From assembly GCF_028640845.1 (NCBI RefSeq), contig NC_080546.1, forward strand, positions 77,928,697 to 77,992,696: 64,000 nucleotides of DNA, written 5' to 3'. The position numbers and the translations under genes were made by a program. The stretch comes from Ahaetulla prasina. Taxonomy: Eukaryota; Chordata; Lepidosauria; Squamata; Colubridae. Positions 10,755 through 24,000 of the stretch are shown here, piece after piece (the first letter of the stretch is position 1; the number at the start of each line of letters is the position of its first letter). The notes under the pieces were generated by a model. The model saw only the letters and a program-made list of their open reading frames with translations, did no database searches and had not been told where the DNA came from.

Positions 10755-11400
10755 TGTAGTCCTCGACGTACAATCACGGTTGAGCCCAAAATTTCTGTTG
10801 CTAAGTAAGATAGTTGTTAAGTACGTTTTGCTCCATTTTGCGACCTTTCTTGCCACTGTTGTTAGGTGAGTCATTGCGGTTGTTAGTTGGTAAAACGGTT
10901 GTTAAGTGAATCTGGCTTCCCCATTGAATTTGCTTTCAGAAGGTCACAAAATGCAGTCATATGAATCTGGGACACTGCAACCCTCATAAATATAGAATAG
11001 AATAGAATTCTTTATTGGCCAAGTGTGATTGGACACACAAGGAATTTGTCTTAGGTGTATATATATATAAGGTGTATAAGGTGTATAATATGAACCAGTT
11101 GCCAAGCCATCTGAATATTGATCATGTGACCATAAGTATGTTTCAACAGTCATAAGTGTGAAAAATAATAATGTTACCTTTTTCAGTGGTCAAGGACTAT
11201 CTGTACTTCACCTTTGCTCATATTATTGCATCTTACTATAGCTCATGCTTTCATATGGTCAGCTGATCAGTTTTGATCCTATGGGAATGCTGAAACAATT
11301 GTAAGTGTGAGAACAGTCAAAAGTCCCTTTTTCAGTATTCAGTTGTAACTGTGAACAGTCAATCGTTAAAGGAATAGTAAGTCAAGAACTATCGGTATAG
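10755..11400. mobile_element. TIR DNA element (GTAGTCCT type) split by a LINE tail
   Basis: Left half starts TGTAGTCCTCGACGTACAAT; right half ends near AAGTCAAGAACTATCGGT. A LINE tail (AGAATAGAATTCTTTATTGG) is inserted at about 10990-11085. Confidence 0.6.
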
Positions 11401-11987
11401 TAATGCTGCCTCTAACTACAACTTTGGCTTCACAAGGTTACAAACTCGCTTCTTTTAATTCTGTCCAGCTAAATGAGTATAACTTAATGGTTTAAAAAAA
11501 CCAACTTGAAATTTTACTAGCTCTTTATGATATTTTCTATATTTTATTATTATTTATTTTAATCTTAACAGATGTTTAAGCAATACAGTACAGTACAGTA
11601 GTGCTTGCATATGAAAACATGAGTAATTCTTCCACTCTATGTCTGAATTCAGGAATATATCTGGGCTTTCTCTTTTATATAATAAAAAAAATAGAACAAA
11701 ATCCTGTTGTACTCAATACCACAATATCAGAATAATTATCAGAACTATAAACTATACAATGCATACTTTGGAAAACATTTATTCTATTTTATATAGCTGC
11801 CCATTTTGTAGAACACAGCTGTGTACATTAAAATATATATGCCTTTCAAGTTTAAAATTATCTGTTACTGGGTATGTGTTGTAAGTTTTTTTAAAAGAAC
11901 ATTCTTATCTAAATTTTTTACCTCACCTTTATTATTTTTAAATAAACTCAAGGAAGTGAACATAACTAATACTCCTTCCTCCTTTTT

Positions 11988-12150
11988 TCCCCACAACAAC
12001 CCTGTGAGGTGGGTTGGGCTGAGAGAGTGACTGGTCCAAAGTCACCCAGCCAGCTTCCATGACTAAGGCAGGACTAGAACTCACTGACTCCTGGTTTCTA
12101 GTCTGGTTTATTAACCACTAGGCTAAACTAACTCTCAATTAATTGATTGG
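11988..12150 (-). mobile_element. tRNA-derived SINE
   Basis: The minus strand reads GTTTAGCCTAGTGGTTAATA and GAGTTCTAGTCCTGCC, A-box and B-box remnants of a squamate tRNA-SINE. It ends 30 bp before the splice acceptor of AASDH coding exon 1. The 590 bp before it (11400-11987) are AT-rich with nothing recognised. Confidence 0.65.
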
Positions 12151-12181
12151 TTGTTGTTGTTTTTCTTATTTACATATGCAG

Positions 12182-12425
12182 GATAAATATAGAGAATGAC
12201 TCTGCATGAGATGGTTCAGACTGCGGCCAAATTATATCCTGAAAGAAGAGCCGTGTGCTTTGATGCATGTAACCATCAGATTCCAGTTTCTTACATGTAC
12301 AAGACAGTTATGAGCCTTGCTACAGAACTTACAGACTTCCTGAGGAAAAATTGCAACCTTACTGAAAATTTGGAAATGGGTCTCTACTGTTACCCAGGGA
12401 TAAACTTACCGTCTTGGATTCTCGG
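12182..12425 (+). CDS. AASDH: AASDH coding exon 1 (ATG at 12196)
   Basis: Acceptor ATATGCAG ends at 12181. Fourteen bases of 5' UTR precede ATG 12196, which has A at -3. It encodes residues 1-76 plus two bases of codon 77, the N-terminal part of the adenylation domain ending in the conserved LPSWILG. Donor GT is at 12426-12427. The 12196 start matches the family N-terminus (MTL, then a conserved VAVCFD-like block, here RAVCFDAC). Confidence 0.93.
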
Positions 12426-15400
12426 GTAATACTATGCTTTTTACAGTTATATAAATTTGTTAACATAAATGCATGTTATTTATTACCACCTCATTAAGTT
12501 TATCATCGTTTTTAAAGTATTTATTCGTATAATATGCCCTATTGAATTTGCCCCCTACAATTTTAATATTGCTATAATAATATATTGTTTTTTAATGGAA
12601 TATATGACAGTGATGGCAAACTTTTGATGTCCCCGGGTGCCGGCCTGCATGCTGGAAGTGGCACGAGAAACCATCCTGCGTGGTATGCGTGGCCCCGCTG
12701 GCCTTCGCGCTTGGGAGAGTGCCAATACTCGAAAGAGCGGCGGTCCATCACGCATGCATGAGCCGGCACCCAAACCCCTGATACTGGCATGGAAGCGCGC
12801 CCGATGAACAGCTCACCATCGCGCATGCGTGCAATGTCAACCCAGAAGGTCGGGTCCCAGCCTGCGCATGTGCGATAGAACGTCGCTTTTCCGGGTTCCG
12901 CCGCTCCCCCGCGCACAACAGCCAGCTGACTGGCATGCGTGTGATCACAGGAACGTGGAATAGGAGCCAGCGAGGCCGCATATTCTTTGCGGGATGGTTT
13001 TGTGTGCCACTTCCAGCACACATGCCATAGGTTTGCCAACATTAATATATGATATTGGCACAAATATCTGTAGAATCTAACTTTTTTGCTTCACAACTTA
13101 AGCCACTAGATGGAGTGAGACATACAGAAATAAATCCTCTATTTTTAAAACCTTGGCCTTTTACTATAGGTAGCTGTGTAATTTGGCTTGCACATATATT
13201 TAATCTTTGTCTAATATCCTGTAAAATATTACAGAACTACATAGAAAGCCATAAGCTTCTCTGCTGGTAAGAACCCTTTGTAAGTTTGGGTGCCTGAAAG
13301 TAGCTTGCTTCATTTTGCTAGACTTCTGCAGGTACCTGCTGCTTATTCTCCCATCGATCCAGATGCCTTGCCCAGTCTCTATATTTCCTTTATGAAGAAA
13401 TGTGGTTTCCAATACATCCTTGTTGAAGAAGATAAAGTTGATGTAAGTGCAATGCTTCCAATATCTATCTTAACTGGGATATTTAAAATATGTTTGGAAT
13501 TATACAAACCTGCTTAGATTAGTTTTATATGTACAATGAAGTAAACCCATAGGATTTTAAGTAATTATATCCAGTGGTTCCTTGGTACTCAACTGCTTTG
13601 AAACTCATCAAACTTGGTACTCAATGCATTTTGATGCAAAAAATGTTTCCCCTGTACTGATTGATTGTTCGGTACTCAATGCACAAGCTAGAACCTATCA
13701 GTTGTTGGCTGCCTTGTTATTATTCCTTTATAGGAAAAAAATGTTTGGTGCTTATTGTTTTTGGAACTCATCATGCCTTCCACAACCAATTAATGTTGAG
13801 TACCTTGTAAACCAAGGACTACCACAGTAGGTAGTCCTTGGTTTTACAACTTTATGACTTCATTACAGCTGCTCAATAACTCTTTGAAATTACGATGAGC
13901 CCAGAATGGGGACTTCTGGTCATTGCAAAATATCTTGCCTTCCGCACACCTTTACAACTAATTGCAGAGTCACATGACAACAATTTGTGATGCATTTTGT
14001 CAATTTCTGCCATATTTTTTTTTTTTGCCAGTTTCTGACAAAAAAAAAAATTGCCCATTCGGATCGCATTTATGACCACAGTGCTTGCTTAACAACTGAC
14101 AATTCAGTTAATAACCATGATGATTCACTTAAAATCAGGTCTTGTCATGTAGGTGCCTGGACGTACAACTGTTAACAACTTATGACTGGAAATCTAGTCC
14201 CAACTGTGGTTGTAAGTTAAGGACTACCTATAGTGATTAAAGCACCAGTGTCAGCCTGCCCCAGATCAGTGTTTGAGAAAATAAAAACCCAACTTCATCA
14301 TGTTGAAGAATTTGGTAATTTATATCATACAAGTCTGGATGCGGTGAAAGCAAAGCTGGAACTGGAAGTAAATCAAAACCCCAGAGTCATATTCTCTCCT
14401 GAACCCTCCCCCCACTAGAGGTCATACAGTAATAGTCCAATGTTTTCTTCCTCCTCAGCTACGTGTAGTTTCACTTCCGATATTCTCCCTCTGTCAATCT
14501 TCAGGATGGAATGTGGAATCAGCAGCTGCCGTTACATTCACGCGCCAAAACAATTCAAACATCTATTTTTTAAAAAAAGGCTTTTCTCCTCTCCCCCACA
14601 TGCAATGTCAGCCAACGCTGGGAACAGTGAAAACCTCCCCCCTCCTCCATAAAGCATGTAAGACATTCAATAGAGTAAACTTTTAACAAGGTAATAAAAT
14701 AGTTAGATAATCTAGTAGGAGAAATACACTAGCGGAGGCTGACAACCAGGCTAGCAACCAGGAGAACCTTACACACAAAGCCAGCTGGGTAGCCTTGGGC
14801 CAGTCACTCTCTCAGCCCTAGGAAAGAGGCAATGGCAGACTGTACTGAAAAATATTGCCAAGAAAACTACAGGATTTTATCCAGACAGTCTCCCAAGAAT
14901 CAGACATGAGTTTTAAAAAAGCTTACAGTATGTTCAGTTCTCTCAACTTTTTTTTCAATTGCCTTCTTTCCCCCCACCCCCCAGTTATGAAGGTCTTCTC
15001 CAATAACTCTTTCTTTCACATTTTATGTCCAAAATATCTGAGCTTTAGCTTCATTATTAATGAGTGCTTTGTATTGAGCTGATGACGATGTTATCCATTC
15101 AAATGTTACCCAAAGTTCCACTCCTGGGGATTTTGTGGGCCAGGTCTCTCCACATCTTCCAATCTCGCATCATTTCTTTGAATTGTTCTACGTTCTGGCT
15201 GATGTCAGCTTTGATGGTGTCCACCATGTTCTTCGATGGCCTGGTTTCCTTCTACCACTAATTCTTCCAAACTTAATTGCTTTCTCCAGCGAATTCCCCC
15301 GCATGACATGACCAAAGTAAGCGAGACTCAGTTTTGTAATTTTTCCTTCTAGTATTAACACCTCTTTGATGTTATGTGCTCCAGTACGTGCTTGTTAATC

Positions 15401-18400
15401 ACCTTGGCTGTCTGAGGAATACACAGGAGTCATCTGCAGCCCCAACAGGTTGATTTTCTTCCTGTCTTGCTTTTTTAAGGTCCAGCTTTCACAACCAAAG
15501 GTAGCTAAGGGAAATACAAGAGTGAACTAACCTACATTTGGTTGCCAGTCTGATAGCCTTGCTTTTCAATATTCGGCTCATGTTTTTTTTATTTATTTAT
15601 TTTATTTATTTTGTCACAACAATATATATAAGCATCACACAAAAAGATTATATAGTATATAAACATATATATGAGGGAATACTAGGAGGTATAAGCATAT
15701 ATATATATATAAGAAGATAAAAAAGAAAATAGGACAGGAACGGTAGGCACGTTTGTGCTCTTATGCACGCCCCTTATGGTCCTCTTAGGAATGGGGTGAG
15801 GTCAATAGTAGAAAGTTTTTGGTTAAAGCTTTTGGGATTATGGGAAGAGACCACAGAGTCAGGTAAAGTGTTTCAAGCACTGATGATTCTGTTACAGAAG
15901 TCATATTTTCTGCAATCTAGATTAAAGCGGTTAACATTAAGTTTAAATCTATTGGTTGCTCTTGTATTATTGCAATTAAAGCTGAGGTAGTCTTTAACAG
16001 GAAGGACATTACAATAGATGATTCTCTGAGTTAAACTTAGGTCTTGTCGAAGGCGACGGAGTTCCAAGTTTTCTAAGCCTAGGATTTTAAGTCTGGTGGG
16101 ATAAGATATTTTGTTGTTTTCAGAGGAGTGAAGAACTCTTCTTGGAAAATACTTCTGGACACGTTCAATTGTATTGATGTCAGAAATGTGGTGAGGGTTC
16201 CAGACAGGCGAGCTGTATTCTAGAATTGGTCTAGCGAATGTTTTATATGCTCTGGTAAGTAGTGTAGTGTTTTTGGAAAAGAAGCTACGCAAGATTAGGT
16301 TTACAACTCTTAGAGCCTTTTTTGCTATGTATGTTCATCATTGCTGTGAAATCCAGTGCAATCCAATATTTTATTTCTGGGTGGTATTCACCACTTTGAG
16401 CTATATGCGATCCTAGGAAAATGAATTTTTCTACACTCGTCCATCTCTTCAATTCCTCGTCAATTTCTCTTTCGATGTTTCCGTTTGTTGCAGTGGTCAT
16501 GAGCTTGGTCTTTTTGATGTTCAGAGAGAGACTATAAATCTCACTTCCTTCTTTGGTTTTGTTGACCAGACATTCCAGGCCTTCTTTGGTTTCTGAGAGG
16601 AGAGTTGTATCGTCAGCTTATCAAAGATTGTTGATGTTTCTTACACCAATCTTTACCCCATTTTTTTATTTTTCAAGATCTGGCTTCCTCATGATCATTT
16701 CGCCATACATGTTGAATAAGAAAGAGGAGAGAATGCAACCTTGTCACAATTCTTTCTCTATGTTAAACCAATCGGTTTGAGAAACTGAGCAGCCTGCTTT
16801 GATTTCATCTAATTTCATCTAATTGTCCTTACAGCTCAGAGTTTACTCAAATCTTTTCTCCAGCACTGCAGTTCAAAGGCATCCAGGACACAGGAATGAG
16901 ATTTTCTCCAGGGTGCTCTGTCCCCAACTTGACATATACAACATCAGTATATTTAATATTAATATTGTCTCTTGATATGTCGTTGTCCTTCTCCCAAATA
17001 GCAAGACCTCTGTGAACGCTGAGCCTAGAAATATAATTATGTAAATATCGATTATGTTTCACCCTCTTGGCTACAGTATTTGCATTAGCTGCTGTATTTT
17101 GTATTTTTTTTTTAGTATGGAGCAGAAGACTGAGATTGTTAATGTTTCTCCAAGCATATTAATTCCAATTTCTTATTCTTGTCCAGCATTTCTTATTGTG
17201 CATATGAGCTAAATTAATGTTGTGGTTCGCCAGCAGCCTGCGGAGCTGGCAGTGGAGTTGGACAGTGAGGAGGCTGGGGAGGACAATGGGCCAGTCCTGG
17301 AGTCATGGGAAGACCCAGACGAGGGTTCTGCTTTGGAGGCAGAGATGGGGCCAGGGCCATCTGGGAGCGATGCGCGGACTCCGGAACCTCCAGAGTCGGA
17401 CAGCAGAGAGGCAGAGGTTCCTAGTACGTGCATGCGCAGAGCTGCCAGAAGGCATGAACAGTTAAAACAAAAGGGATGACTCGGGAGTAAGGCCTGGAGA
17501 TGATTGGCCCCTCCCATAAGGTTTAAAAGAGGAGCAAAGGCACGTGGGCCCTTTGCAGGAAAGCAACGTTGTTAATTCTGTTCCCAGTCAGCATCTCTGT
17601 TTGATTCTGGACTCTCTGTGGCTTTGCCAAGTAGGGCTTTGGCAGAGTGTCAAGGGAGATAAAGGCTGGTGATTATCCCAAAGGATTTCTCCCGAAGGAC
17701 TTTTTGCAACTAATTGGGACTCAGCTGTGAATGAACGTAATTCACAGCTGTTGCAATAAAAGAGGTTTTTTGGGACTACTCGTGTGTTTTAATGACTCGG
17801 GAAGCCTAGGTCACAACAATTAAAAAGTTACTGTCTACTTCTACTATCTTGGTGTGATTTTTTGGGCCATTCAGTTGTTCCATGTTCTGTACAGGTAGTC
17901 CTCAATTTACAACGGTTCATTTAGTGACCGTTCAAAGTTACAACAGCCCTGAAAAAAGTGACGTATGACCATTTTTCATACTTGGGACGGTTGCAGCATA
18001 CATACAGACACGTGATCAAAATTTGGCTGCTTGGCAACTGACACATATTTATACCTTTGCAGTGTCCTGGGATCATGTAATCCCCTTTTGTGACCTTCTG
18101 ACAAGCCAAGTCAAGGGGGAAACCAGATTCACTTAACAACTGTGTTACTAACTCAACCACTGCAGTGATTCACTTAACAGATGTGATGAGAAAGGTTGTA
18201 ATGGCCATTTGGATTTTTGTAGCCCAAATCTTGGAGCCCTACAACAACCACAGTGTGTTCCTAGTTTTTGCACTTGATGCAGAATCACTTTGGGTTTAAA
18301 AAAAAAAAAGCCATATTCCCTTGAAAGGCGTCTTATTTGATTAGCTGCTCTAAATTTGTTTGACTTTATTTGTTGTGACTTTAGACACGGAGAAGTAAAG

Positions 18401-20991
18401 ATGCAGAAGTTGTGTTAGAATAAGTTTCTTTTTTTTTGTTTTGTTTCCAGAAATTCACAATAACCTATGGATACTTGTACAGCCAAAATTCCCTTCAAAT
18501 GCAGAGAATTGGTTTAATTCTTTTCCAAAGGAACAGTGGTGTTCAGTTGACCAAATATGTAAATATAGATAGTGAAAGTTCTGAGGTCAGAAGCATCTGT
18601 AAAGAACAGCAACATGATGTTACACCATCCAAAGATCTGTTGGATGTCAGAGAGAAACATTCCCTGGCATATGTTTTGCACACATCTGGAACAACAGGGT
18701 TCCCCAAAATTGTGAGGGTGCCTCATAAATGCATTGTACCAAATATCCTTCATCTTAGGTAAGTTTTCCATATACACTTAGTCATATATTTTGATAAGAG
18801 GAGTGGCCTAGAAATGGAGCGCTCTCCTCAAAATCAGGAGGCTGTGAGTTTGATCCTAGGTAGAGGCAGATATTTCTCTCTCTGGGCACACTGGGAATAT
18901 ATCTGCTGAACAAAACTCTGCATTGGTGACAGGAAGGGCATCCAGCCATTAAAACACTGCTAGCTCCATTCAGTTGCCCAGACCAGTAGTGGGTTTCAAT
19001 TTAGTTTGCTACTGGTTCGCTTGTGCAACACTTCTGCGCATGCACAGAAGCATCTGGGCGGGTGGGTGGAGCCTCCCGCCGCTGCTACCAGTTTGCCCGA
19101 ATCCGGGGCGAACCAGTAGCAACCAACCACTGGCCCAGACTCCACCCTTCATTAAATGAAGATGATGATATATTTTGATAAGAAGGAAGGGTTAACAAAA
19201 AGAGCAACAAGAGCATAATTTGTGTTGGACTTCCAATTGTTTGCTTCTTATATAATTGGAATAGATCTGAGATAAACTCATAGCTCTTGGTTCGCAAGTA
19301 TTCCGCCTTTAGACAAAAAAAATGGGGAAACCTATTAATGTGTGTTGGAAATGAATCTGTCAGGGTTCCAAGGAACATCCCCAACGAAATAAGGCTCTGA
19401 GGCTTGAGGTTCCACAAAGTTCCAATTTATTAGAGATGTCATGTTGGCACAGCTGGGAAAACCCGAAACTGAAAGCTTCCAGGTTTTCCACACCCAGTTG
19501 ACAGTTCACAGCCCTACCCCACACCCACAAGTTTATCACATTGTCCAATCAACTCTTCACACTCAATTGGATGCAGTCTTCAGGCAGTGTCAGTCAGACG
19601 CAGGATGTCCTTGAATACATACATGTTGTTATGACTAACTTTCTACCACTCCAACAACAACCCCCTCCCAACTTCCCCACCTAAAATATGTAGCAGTTAA
19701 GCAAAAAGAAAATTGCCTTCCAAAGCTGACAGAATCTCATTCTGGGTTGACCTCCTTATAATTCTCCAACTTTTAGAAGGGCTGCTTAGACTGCAACTCA
19801 GACTTTCAGGGCGTACAATTTGTGTAACGCTGACCTGAATTAGAGGTAGAATTGGAGCAGTAGTGGGTTGCCCCTAGTTCGGACCACTTCTATAGAACCA
19901 GTAGTAAAACCAGCGGGAGGCTCCGCCCACTGACCCAAACGTCATCAAAACTCTTCTGCGCATGCGTAGAAGAGCACGCGAGTGGAGCAAGCGCGTGTGG
20001 GCACTATGCGAACCAGTAGTAAAGGTAAGTAGAACCCACCCCTGAGTTGGAGGATTTATAACTTGTATTAGCGGGAGAAAGAGTCTGACTAATTAACTTG
20101 GTATATGCAAAACTGCTTCAAGTTTCATCTAAATCTAATTTCTGTATTTTTTTTCTCTTATTCTAGAGAGGTTTTTAAAATTACCCCAGATGATGTAGTG
20201 TTTATGGCCTCTCCTTTGACTTTCGATCCATCCGTCATTGACCTGTTCCTTAGTCTGGCGAGCGGGGCATGTCTGCTAATACTACCCACAGTGATTAAAA
20301 TGATGCCACAGCAGTTATCCAGGGCTCTCTTCCAGAAGCACAGAGTGACCGTATTGCAGGTAAGAAATTTGTTGTTTGGAGGCTTAATTAAACTATCCAC
20401 TTGTCTTGTTTGCTTTGAATAAGGAGAAATCGTACCAAGACCATTTATATTGCAGATTAGCCCAAGGCAGGGGTGAAATGCTCCCGGTTTGGACCGGATT
20501 GCCCGATCCGATAGCGATGGTGGCGGCTGGTTGGAGAACCGGTAGCAAAAATCCCTGCCCACCCTCATGCCCAGCTGAGCCACGCAATCGTCAGAGCCTT
20601 TTTTTAAAAAAACAACATTTTGTTAACAACCTCTCTGGCTGAAGTGGTTGTTAAAAAATGCTTTTAAAGGGTTAAAACAAGGCTCTGACGATCCCAGCTG
20701 AGATGTCTGATCATCAGAGGCTTTTTAAAAAAAAAATTAAAAGCATTTTTTTAAAAGATAAAAAAGCTGAAGCCTGCTAGGCAAAAAAATGGGGGGTGTA
20801 GGCAAAAAATGAGGGTGAGTGGGCGGTTCGTTTGAGAGAGAAAGAGAAAGAAAGAAAAAGAAAGAAAGAAAGAGAAAGGAAGGAAGGAAAAAGAAAGAAA
20901 GAAAGAAAGAAAGGAAGGAAGGAAGGAAGGAAGGAAAAGAAAGAAGAAAGAAAGAAAGAACGAAAGAACGAAAGAGAAAGAAAGAAAGAAA

Positions 20992-21068
<77 letters not shown>

Positions 21069-24000
21069 AGAGGGAGGGAGGGAGGAAAAAGGAGAGGAAG
21101 GAAGGGCTACAAACCTGGCACTAGACGCAGCTTCAGAAGATAATCCAGGACTGGAAGGGATCTGGAGGTCATCTAGTCCAACCCTGCTCCAGCAGGACAT
21201 TGTTAGTGAGTTTTTTGTCTTTTGATTCCCCCAGTCACATGTTTACATAGCCACGCCCACACAGTCACATGATCCACCACCAACACCAAGCCACGCCCAC
21301 AGAACCGGTAGGAAAGAAATTTAGATTTCACCGCTGGCCCAAGGCTATCGTATGCAGTCTGTAGGAATTAAAAAATAAATTGTGTCAATATACTGTACTG
21401 TATGTAGCACCTTGTTTCCAAATCGGTATTCTTCCAGCTTCATCAAATGTGTTCCAGTGCAGTTTCAACCATAAGGGTGTATTTCCTTGGGGAACTTTTT
21501 TCAGATCTGGAACATTTCTGGAATAGATGAGGTTAAGCCTCAAATGAAGGTGTTTTCTCCAAGAAAGTTCTTACTAACGTAACAGAGTTATTGAATAAGC
21601 CACGTTTAGTATTGACTCAAATGGCAGGCAATAATCAAGGACTAGTTCCAGAGTTTCTGCTCAGGAGTGCCTCAGATTGAAAACTATTTCATAGAACATA
21701 GCATAAGAGAGTGTGAAGGGATCTTGGAGGTCTTCTAGTCCAACCCCCTGCTAGAGCAAGAGACCCTGTACTTTTTCAGACAAATTGCTGTCCAGTCCCT
21801 TCTTAAAAACCTCCAGCGATTGAGCACCAGGGGTGAAATTCAGCAGGTTCTGACAGATTCTGGAGAACCAGTAGTGGAAATTTTGAGCAGTTCGGAAAAC
21901 CGGTAAATACCACCTCTGGCTGGCCTCAGAGACGGGTGGAAATGGAGATTTTGCAATATCTTCCCACATGAGTGGGGAGGGAATGGGGATTTTGCAGTAT
22001 CCTTCCCATGGAATGGGGTAGAAATGGAGATTTTGCATATCCTTTCCCTGCCACACCTACCAAGCCACACCCACCAAGCCAAGCCACACCCAACAAGCCA
22101 CGCCCACAGAACCGGTAGTAAAAGAACTACCACTGTTGAGCACCCACAACTTTTGAAGGCAAGCTGTTCCAGTGATTAATTGTTCTCACGGTTAGGACAT
22201 TAGTATCTCCTTAGTATTGAAACACTGCTATCATGTCTCCCCTAGGCCTTCTTTTGACTAGACTAAACATACCCAATTCTTGCAACCATTCTTCAGTGTT
22301 TTAGTCTCCAGTCCCCTAATCATCTTTGTCTCTCTTCTCTGCACTCTTTCAGGAATCTCAACATCTTTTTTTTTTATATTGTGGTGACCAAAACTGGATG
22401 GAGTATTCCAAGTGTGGTTTTACTCGAACTTTATAATGCGTAATACCAATACTTCACATGATACCCCTCTAGAATTGCAGTTTAAGATTGCATTGGGAAT
22501 GCTTCAATTGTTGCGAGTGTGAAAAATAAGTCATAAGTCCCACTTTTCAGTGCTGTTGTAATTTTGAGCAGACACTAAACAAAGTCGAGGAACACCTGTA
22601 AATAACCTTGAATCCTGTTTTCTTCAGGCTACACCAACTCTTTTGAAAAGATTTGGAGTTGAGCATATCAGATCAAGTGTGTTGACTGTGGATACTTCCC
22701 TGCGAATCTTAGCTCTTGGTGGAGAAGCCTGCCCTGCGCTTAGCATGTTGAGAAGCTGGAAAGAAAAAGGAAACAAAACTCAACTCTTTAATATTTACGG
22801 CATTACTGAAGTTTCGTGTTGGGCCACGTGTTACAGGATTCCTGAGGAGGCTTTCGACATGGATCATCGGTAGGAAAATGTTCATTTTTGCTGCCCATAA
22901 GGCTCCATCAGGGGTGGGCTGCTAGGGGTTCGCAAGGGTTCAGGAGAACCTTTAGCTAAGATTCTGTGCAAATCCCACTCCTGGCTGGCCCCGCCCACTC
23001 CTCCCCTCCCCTCCCAAGAGTCCCCACGCGGCCCGTTTTGGATGCAGGTAAGTGCAGGGTGTGCGTGGAGGCTTGGGGAGAGTGAAAACCAGGCCTAGCA
23101 GAAGATTGGGAAGGCTGAAAACGGGCCTCCGGAGCTTGGGGGGGCATTTTCACCCTCCCGGAAGCTTGAGGAAAACCTCTGGATCCCAGGGATGGCAAAA
23201 ATGCCCCTCCCACCATGGTGCAGGAGGCCGACTAGGCTACGCCCACCCAGCAACCGGGCAGAGAACCCCTTGCTAAAATTTTTGAAGTCCACCCCTGTCC
23301 TCAATGCTGTGGAGATTTTGAGTTGGAAATGTTTCATATGTGAAATGGGTTGTTTTATCCATTCCAGAAACATTTTGAGTTCAGAGTCAGGCGTGCATCA
23401 CTTGAACTATTCATAATTCTGGAACGAGCCAAATAATTCATTCCAAACTCAGAATACTTGAACTCAAATCAGTCTTTTAAATTCAGCATGTTGTATACTT
23501 AAAAGTACACAACTGAACTTGAGTGCTGGACATAATTAAAAGTGACCAAGCCAGATTCTGCAATATTTGACTTGTGGATGAAACATGTAAATGTTAGCAA
23601 TGATTTTACTTTCTATTTTTTTGATCCAATTAATAATTGTGAACAATTTGGATAGTGGATTGATTCTTTTTCTGATTTGTCTGAATGAAGAAATTAGTTC
23701 TATACTTATTGTCCATCCTTGTCTCACATCTCTCTCTCTTCTGCCTGCTCACCCCATCCTTTTTCAGATTTGATTCCCCTGTGCCTCTGGGAATACCATT
23801 ATCTGGAACAACAGTTGAAGTCAGAGATGCTAATGGCTTACTTGTCCAAGAAGGTGAAGGCCAAGTATTTATAGGTAATTTTATTTTTTGTCTTTTTTAA
23901 TTAAAATACTGTAATCATTACTTGAAGATGATCATAATAGCCACTGGATTCCAGTGAATGAGGAAGCTTTTTCCAAGGCGCTAACGTTTTACTTCAAACT

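Noticed and set aside
20833..21090. CRISPR-like or other regularly spaced repeat array
   Set aside because: No unique spacers; a simple sequence repeat in a vertebrate genome.
20819..21143. Open frames of about 100 codons made of Lys, Glu and Arg
   Set aside because: Pure translation of the GAAA/GGAA microsatellite; no start context, domain or conservation signal.
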